Source: Babylonia areolata (lineage: Eukaryota > Mollusca > Gastropoda > Neogastropoda > Buccinidae). Taken from it: a DNA stretch of 64,000 bases. This document shows, piece after piece, positions 57,301-64,000 of the stretch. Position 1 is the stretch's first letter. Every line of letters begins with the position of its first letter. The DNA lies in contig NC_134891.1 of the NCBI RefSeq assembly GCF_041734735.1, positions 3,406,405 to 3,470,404 on the forward strand. Direction: 5' to 3'. Position numbers and translations under genes: made by a program. The notes beneath the pieces are model-generated. The model saw only the letters and a program-made list of their open reading frames with translations, searched no databases and was not told the origin of the DNA.

Positions 57301-59396
57301 AAAGTCAAATCATTCACATCTGTTACAATTAGAAACAGTATTTGTGGAGAGAAAAAAAACAAACCACAAAAGATAAACAGTCCGGCCAAACCCCTTGATC
57401 AATATGACAATCTCCGTCTCATTTGGGGTGAAAACTGACTGCGTCACTTTCCACAACGGACACTGTGTCCTTTTCCAATCTGAAATCTGCTGGGATCACG
57501 GCACTTTCATCAATCACCACCAAACTTCAGTCCATCACATCAGTGTTTCTATCAACCTCCATGTACTGACTGCTTCTGGCTGTCAAATCATCATGCCACT
57601 GCAGGCCAGCACACTGGCATTTCACCACCCTGGCTTCACTGCAGCCTGCCTTTAGAAAATGACTGTGTATGATGCCATTTAAAAAAAAAAAAAAAAAGAC
57701 CACCACTTGGGGTTGCCACAGTACTGGTTGCCGTGTTGTCATTTTGCCGCAATGGTAAAAATCTAGTTCTCCCCTCGTCTCAACACTGCTCCACGATGTA
57801 TGTTGGAAAGAAATCGCGTAACAACACTCCTTCAACAACCAGGGTCGTGTCTACAGTGACGTCATAACCACCTCACTCCACCCTTCCCTTCCAGCACAAT
57901 GACCCGTTTTGGTCCTGTGACACCACCACCATGACACACCATGTTGTGTCATCACCGTAACACCATCCCAGAACATGTCCTGCCCGCCCCCCCCCCCCCC
58001 CCCCTCTCCCCGAACCCCCTCCCCCCACACCCCCCAATCACCAAGACCATACAACATTTTAGTGGCCTCTTCTTCATCCATTCTGGCATGGGTTTTACCG
58101 GTGAAGTTCAATTCTTCAACAGAAAAAAATCTATACATCTGATTCCATTCTCAACCATGCACACAATTTTCTCAGTCATCCACAAAATGCATATTTACAA
58201 CAACAACAACAAAAAAAACCAACAAAAACAAAACAAAACACTGAGACTGAAAAAATGTGCTCAAACTCACATAGTCAATCCTTGAAACACTGACAGACTA
58301 AATTAATATATACATTGATAATATGAAGAAATACAACAATTCCTGGAGGACAGAGGTGGGGTGGGGTGGGGGGGGGGTGGGGGGAAGACAAGGGGACCAG
58401 AGAGGGCTGGCGGTGTTTGAAAACTGTCCACGTCCCTCACATTCTCTACAATTAACATCATCATCACATTCGTACTCCCATTCCTTTGTTACAATTAAAA
58501 ATAATGAATATAACGAGAAAGGGAAATGTATGTTAGCCAAACAGCAGAAAAAGAGGATCCACCAGTAGACAGACGATGCAATACTGGATGCAAACCTGTG
58601 GTCCAGAATTCAGAACGGTAGGATTCAGATCATGGTCAATTGGTCCATGCTATCCCAAACCCATTTCAGAGTTTTTCTTTTTAAATCACGCTAGTGAAAG
58701 TATTAAGATTTTTTTTGCACTTTTTCTTTAATTTAATTGTTCTAATTCCCACACATCCACAATATAACCCTGCAGAAAATTGCAAAGATCAAAATATCCT
58801 CAATCATTATTCCAGTCAGTTACTTCTGAATCTTTATTTACTGTTACCATAATAATAAAAATCATTATTATCATTATTCCTTCTCCAGCTACTGCCATGA
58901 CAACAATGTATCCACCTAAACCACACAAATGATTTCATTCTTCAGATTCCAGGAACTCATGAGAGTTCATCAGCACTTACTAACTCGCTAGGTACCATTC
59001 CTTTTTGACACCCCCTGCTTCACTTTACCTGTCCATCAAAACGTCTCTCATCCAAAAGAATCTCATGTCTTCCATGGACTTTTCCCCCCCCATTTTTTAA
59101 GCCTTGTGAAACCAACATATGCATTCTTTAATTTTTTTTTTTTTTTTTTTTTTAAATAAGTACAGTGTAGAATCTAAAAACATATATCACTTTTTACCAC
59201 TTTGGCAGATAACAAGGCTCTGAATTCAAGCATTCAAAACAACAATTTTTTGAATAGTTTATGTTTATCCACGAATCTTTGTGTGTGTGTGTGTGTGTGT
59301 GTGTAAGTGTGTGTGTGCACGCGTGCGCGTTGAGTGTGCGTGCGTGTGCATACTACGCATGAATTAATTCATCTTCCTTTTAAATCCCATTTCAGA

Positions 59397-59427
<31 letters not shown>

Positions 59428-59505
59428 TGTACATATGTGTGCATGTACATATGTGTGCATGCTATGTAGGATTTAATTGATCTTCCTTTTAAACCCTATT
59501 TCAGA

Positions 59506-59538
<33 letters not shown>

Positions 59539-60396
59539 CCTGTGCACATGTGCGTAAGTGAAGGACTTATGATACATTTACAGAGTACTTTTCTTCACCT
59601 CAAATTGACAGCAGTATCTTTAATTGATCAGCTACTTGCGACACAATATCAAACTCAGCTAAATATTGCATACATCTCAAGCATAAATTCTAAATGTAGC
59701 TATGTTACGTGTGTAACTGAGAGAGAGAGAGAGCGAGAGCGAGAGAGTGTGAGAATGTGTGTGTGTCTATGTGTGAGAAAGAGAGAGAGATAGAGTGAAC
59801 GAGAGAGAGAGGGTAAGGAAGGAAAAACAAACTGAAGAAAAAAAACAACCCAATTTATGTTCTCTCTCCATGAATATACGCAATCAAAATTTCCAGTCAC
59901 GTTTTTCAAATGGTCACATGAACAAGTACAAAAAAACAAAAAACAAAAAAACATCAACCACAATCTCCCCAACCCCCACTGTAACTTGCAAAGGAAATAT
60001 ATATATATATATATATATATAAGAAGAAGTTTACTTCAAACATCATTAATTAAGTGAAATCAATGTGCAAATTCAGAATATCATCATCATCATCATCATC
60101 AGTATAATCTCCAGATCATTTTCCAATCCAGAGTTGTTCCGATAAAACAAGCGACTTCCAAGTAACAAACCAACACAACAAGAAAACACAGGACAGGTAC
60201 GTGAGAGTGGGACACTGTGCGATTCACTACGTCTCTGGTGGACAGGGGCCACTCCCGTAGGTCATCAGCAGCTAGCTACCTGGGCCAATCGGAATACACC
60301 GCTGTCAGCTGTCTGTGCTCAAGTGCTACCCTCCCGTCTGCTCCTCCACTCCTACACACTGACGGGAATGTGACAGGCATGACTTCACAACACACC
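54386..60396. other. Long non-coding stretch, possibly a minus-strand 3' UTR
   Basis: About 6 kb with no recognised mobile element and no convincing exon. GT tracts at 59281-59304, 59399-59422 and 59508-59534; a C-run at 57985-58003; TA repeats at about 60000-60020; many A-runs. The low element density contrasts with the rest of the window. A TTTATT on the plus strand at about 54414 (AATAAA on the minus strand) would suit the end of a minus-strand transcript entering from the right. Confidence 0.35.
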
Positions 60397-60768
60397 TTCT
60401 TCTTCTTCTTCTTCTGCGTTCACTCGTATGCACACGAGTGGGCTTTTACGTGTATGACCGTTTTTACCCCGCCATGAAGGCAGCCATACTCCGTTTTCGG
60501 GGGTGTGCATGCTGGGTATGTTCTTGTTTCCATAACCCACCGAACGTTGACATGGATTACAGGATCTTTAACGTGCGTATTTGATCTTCTGCTTGCATAT
60601 ACACACGAAGGGGGTTCAGGCACTAGCAGGTCTGCACATATGTGTTGACCTGGGAGATCGTAAAAATCTCCACCTTTTACCCACCAGGCGCCGTCACCGT
60701 GATTCGAACCCGGGACCCTCAGATTGACAGTCCAACGCTTTAACCACTCGGCTACTGCGCCCGTCTCC
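60397..60768 (-). mobile_element. SINE-A, full length, reverse orientation
   Basis: (GAA)n tail at 60397-60415, body and intact head with box B GGGTTCGAATC. A 9-bp target duplication, CAACACACC, lies at 60388-60396 and 60769-60777. Confidence 0.94.
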
Positions 60769-60777
60769 CAACACACC

Positions 60778-61140
60778 AAATCCTAGTGCGACACCAAGGT
60801 GATTATTTTCAGTTAAGTACAGAAGCAGTGTCCTGCCTGCACATCATGTACACTGACATCGCTGAAATACTCTGAGCAGCAATGCGGAATTTCCTCTAGT
60901 AGGTAGTAGTCAAGTCTCCTGGCTGGTTGAAGGTTCCCACAGGACAGAAATGGAAAGATACTTGTCCTGCATTACCAACCAATCGATCAGAACTGTTGTG
61001 GTTGCTTACAACCCCCCCCCCCCCCCCAAAAAAAAAAACCCAACCAAACAAAAACAAAAACACACACACAAAAAAACAATAAATTCCTGGTCAATGGTAG
61101 TCCTGGTAATTAAGTATATCATGAATTAACTGCAGAACAG

Positions 61141-61171
<31 letters not shown>

Positions 61172-63048
61172 CAAGTGCATGCATGTTTATATGTGAATAA
61201 ATAACACATGCAAGCTTGAAGATACTGAAAAAAATGTCATCCTCTTGTTTAAACTCTTGTCAATAGTAAAATGGTCATGTGGCTACGTTTCTGATTCCAA
61301 CCTGTTTTTTCTGCAAAAAAGTCTCAACTTTTCTGACTGGAGCTGTAAATTCAGCTGATTTTAAAAATTTCCTGAATTTCCAAGTAATCCCCCCTGCCCC
61401 TAAACCCCCTCTTCCCCCACGAATGTTTTCATCCCAATCAGAGTGCTACACATTTTTGAGCTGGCAGCTTCCGGTTAAAAAGTATGTACCGTATGATCTA
61501 CACAGAGTAGACTCCTACCCCCATTTCACTCATTTCAAACAAATTCTCATGGTTCTGTTATATCGATTTTGCCAAATTTCTCCTACCCTCCACCCCCCCC
61601 AAAACAACAACAACAACAACAAAAAGCAAAACAACGCAGCTCCCGAGTCACAGTCACACCCAAACAGAGCCATTCCTCAAGGTACAGAACATAAAATCCA
61701 TTATGTTGACACTTACTGGGAACAGAACGGAAGTTCTCCATAAACATCAAGTCACAGTTATTTGGGAACACTAAAACATGGCAAAACATCAACTCAAAAA
61801 GATCCTCAAAACCATGTGTAAACGTTTTCTGTGAGAGTACATAACCTCTGGAGACAAATCATTCTAACGCAATGAGCGAACAACATGAAAACAGAATCTA
61901 TACACTCATGCAAATGATGGGGAACCAAATGAGAAACCAAAAGACAAGGCAAGGGCTCCGGAACAGGAACTGTACTCAGCTGTGATATCAGAGATCATGA
62001 AGAAACTAAACGGGCATGCCACTGTGCCGACCTTCGCACACACTGAACACCTAGAACCTAGGTACAAGACCGTTATCGTCAAACAGAAAAGAAAAAAAAA
62101 AAAAAAAACCATAATGAAAGAAGTTGCATGGTACTTGCAAATACAAAAAAAAATCAACCACAATTAATTGCACATCCTGCATGTAAGTGTAACAATCAGT
62201 CAAATAGTATTAATAATAATAATAATAAATTAAAAAAAATGGATAAACAAGGAAGAGATCAGCAAATGGTTCTCTCTTCCACAGAATTCACACACCCCAC
62301 CCTCCCTCCCCCTCACCCCCACACGCACACAGAAACCGTGAGAAAACACAAGAGGGCTGCATTTCTGTCCCAACGAAACGAGCACGGCGACTAGATCACT
62401 AACCTTTATGCACAACAATTAGGAAAAAAATAAATAAATGCAAGATACAACCCCAGTATCCCCTGCCCCCAATATTGTGATCACGATCCACCTTACCCTC
62501 ACCATCCCCAACAACCAGTAAACACCTGTCAACCAATACACACCTGTCAACCAACACAGGCCTGTCAACCAGTCCTCTTCCATTCTGAAGCTGAACAGCA
62601 GTGATTATGGTCAGCGTCAACTCACAAGACTTGGGACATTTCTTTCCACAGCCCAGGACCTCCCAGACCAAAGGTGTTTCCTGGATTATCATGACACCTA
62701 ATAACAAGGGACCACGCTGTCTAGCTGATTAAAAATGTGAGCATGCTCAATCCATGATAGCATGTCTTGACCAATAGTCACGACCAGGAGAAGTGATCTG
62801 CCTGGGCAACTAACAAAAGGAGGAAACATCAACTACCCTATAACACAAAACTCATGAATCAAAACAGTTTTATTCTGTGTCAAAAATTAGCTACTACAAC
62901 TCCAGAAAAATACAGAGGACATAACCAACACTCCCTGCATGGCCCACATGCCACAATAATTGTAACACACGGCAGCAATTTAAAACTCTGAACAATTCTT
63001 AAAAGTGGTTTTCCTTTAAAACCTATTTTCACAGCATCCCTGAATGAT

Positions 63049-63087
<39 letters not shown>

Positions 63088-63686
63088 AGTCTGAATAGAA
63101 AAAATCAATTTTCCATCTTTTTTTTTTTTTTTTTTAATAATAAACATGAGTGCCTGGATATTTGCTACAAATTCCACCACATATTTGACCAGTTATCATA
63201 GACAGTTTCAGACATTTAAAACTTTTTGTTGAATGTCTGCTAATCTGGATTTTTTTTTTTTTAAAGACAGAAGACATCATCACTTTACACTTCAAGATAT
63301 ATCACATCAATGTGTATTTTTTTTTTTTTAATATATATCTTTTAACATATGAGGGAAGGTTTATAAACCTATACACAAATTAGAAAAATGACTGTCACAA
63401 CAAAAACTGACAACTGACAAACTCATTAAAAACAACAACAAAGAACAACAAAGAAACAAAAACGTAAAAAAAGAAATCACACAAGTTCCGTAACAGCAAG
63501 AAACATAAGAACGATTCCAGCAGTTGTAGCAAGAAAAGTAGACCAGAAAAGAAAGCTGCCAACACAAATTACGTCTTTGAGATAAGGGGGTACACTGTCA
63601 ACTGAGCATGGCCTGTTACCAAACACATCTGAACTCAAAGACATGGCTACTCTAAGGGTGCTTTACCTACATAAGTTGACCAACGT
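60778..63686. other. Non-coding; nothing recognised
   Basis: AT-rich with A- and T-runs (63056-63084, 63118-63136), a C-run then A-run at 61013-61038, a GT tract at 61141-61168, and a three-copy repeat of ACACCTGTCAACCA at 62523-62571. No exon-like frame. Confidence 0.5.
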
Positions 63687-64000
63687 ACATTTTACACTGA
63701 TTATCTGCAAACATCCCCTGGTGTTCTACTAATATTTTACACTGATTATCTGCAAACATCCCCTGGTGTTCTACTAACATTTTACACTGATTATCTGCAA
63801 ACATCCCCTGGTGTTCTACTAACATTTTACACTGATTATCTGCAAACATCCCCTGGTGTTCTACCAACATTTTACACTGATTATCTGCAAACATCCCCTG
63901 GTGTTCTACCAACATTTTACACTGATTATCTGCAAACATCCCCTGGTGCTCTACCAACATTTTACACTGATTATCTGCAAACATCCCCTGGTGCTCTACC
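63687..64000. repeat. 45-bp minisatellite, seven copies, runs off the window
   Basis: Units of exactly 45 bp start at 63687, 63732, 63777, 63822, 63867, 63912 and 63957 (core TTTTACACTGATTATCTGCA and CATCCCCTGGTGTTCTAC). Because 45 is a multiple of three, a minus-strand frame of MFADNQCKMLVEHQG repeats stays open to the edge. There is no start context or domain, so coding is unlikely but not excluded. Confidence 0.92.

Noticed and set aside
6595-60768. tRNA-like heads with box A and box B read as tRNA genes
   Set aside because: Each is followed by a conserved SINE body and tail, several have target duplications, and the heads do not fold as complete tRNAs by eye.
17857-60779. Repeated frame with PEPPSCVYASRRSNTHVKDP found at several loci
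   Set aside because: This is the SINE-A body in translation, not a gene family.
1-64000. LTR retrotransposons, endogenous viruses, Polintons or broken toxin genes
   Set aside because: I saw no protease, integrase, capsid, envelope or long terminal repeat signature; all reverse-transcriptase pieces are of LINE type.

Overview
The window looks like nuclear DNA from a marine gastropod mollusc, probably a caenogastropod. This is inferred from three things: an intron-split, clearly animal GOSR2 gene; very dense (AC)n/(GT)n microsatellites; and interspersed families I associate with marine snails (a tRNA-derived SINE ending in GAA repeats, L2-like LINEs with ATT tails, TTAA-flanked MITEs). The species cannot be read from the sequence. 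There is no bacterial signature, no CRISPR array, and no LTR or virus-like element that I could see.

Genes are sparse. (1) A rhodopsin-family GPCR on the minus strand, 14955-16726, in two exons, possibly with a further upstream exon. (2) A four-exon gene on the plus strand, 27159-32314, encoding 168 residues I do not recognise; its 3' UTR runs to a poly(A) signal at 34271. (3) GOSR2 (membrin), the ER-Golgi Qb-SNARE, plus strand, 37217-42304, two coding exons, 211 residues, co-linear with human GOSR2. (4) A less certain two-exon 5' gene end on the minus strand, 8291-9825, whose exons join in phase to give a lysine/glutamate-rich 116-residue start. Genes 2 and 3 are head-to-tail; nothing suggests shared function.

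Layout: 0-13 kb is repeats (an L2-like LINE, minisatellites, SINE heads, the candidate gene and a LINE reverse-transcriptase fragment inside AC/GT arrays). 13-17 kb holds the GPCR, flanked by a 43-bp minisatellite rich in GTGACGTAAC. 17.4-19.6 kb is a LINE ORF1 carrying one SINE and two MITEs. 20-26.5 kb is LINE ends and microsatellites. 27-34.3 kb is the four-exon gene. 35.5-36.7 kb is an unusually long tRNA-headed SINE interrupted by a MITE. 37.2-42.3 kb is GOSR2, whose 3' flank is an L2-like LINE whose 3' tail has expanded into a 13-unit satellite. 44-54 kb is mostly SINEs, LINE ends and MITEs. 54.4-63.7 kb is A/T-rich, has no convincing coding, and holds only one recognised interspersed element. 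A 45-bp minisatellite runs off the right edge.

The most interesting structures are: three near-copies of the GOSR2 exon-2 splice acceptor, each of which would lead to an early stop; the satellite grown from a LINE tail beside GOSR2; facing (AC)n and (GT)n tracts in the short GPCR intron; the nested ORF1 whose insertion sites can be read from target duplications; and a LINE flanked by a 26-bp inverted repeat.
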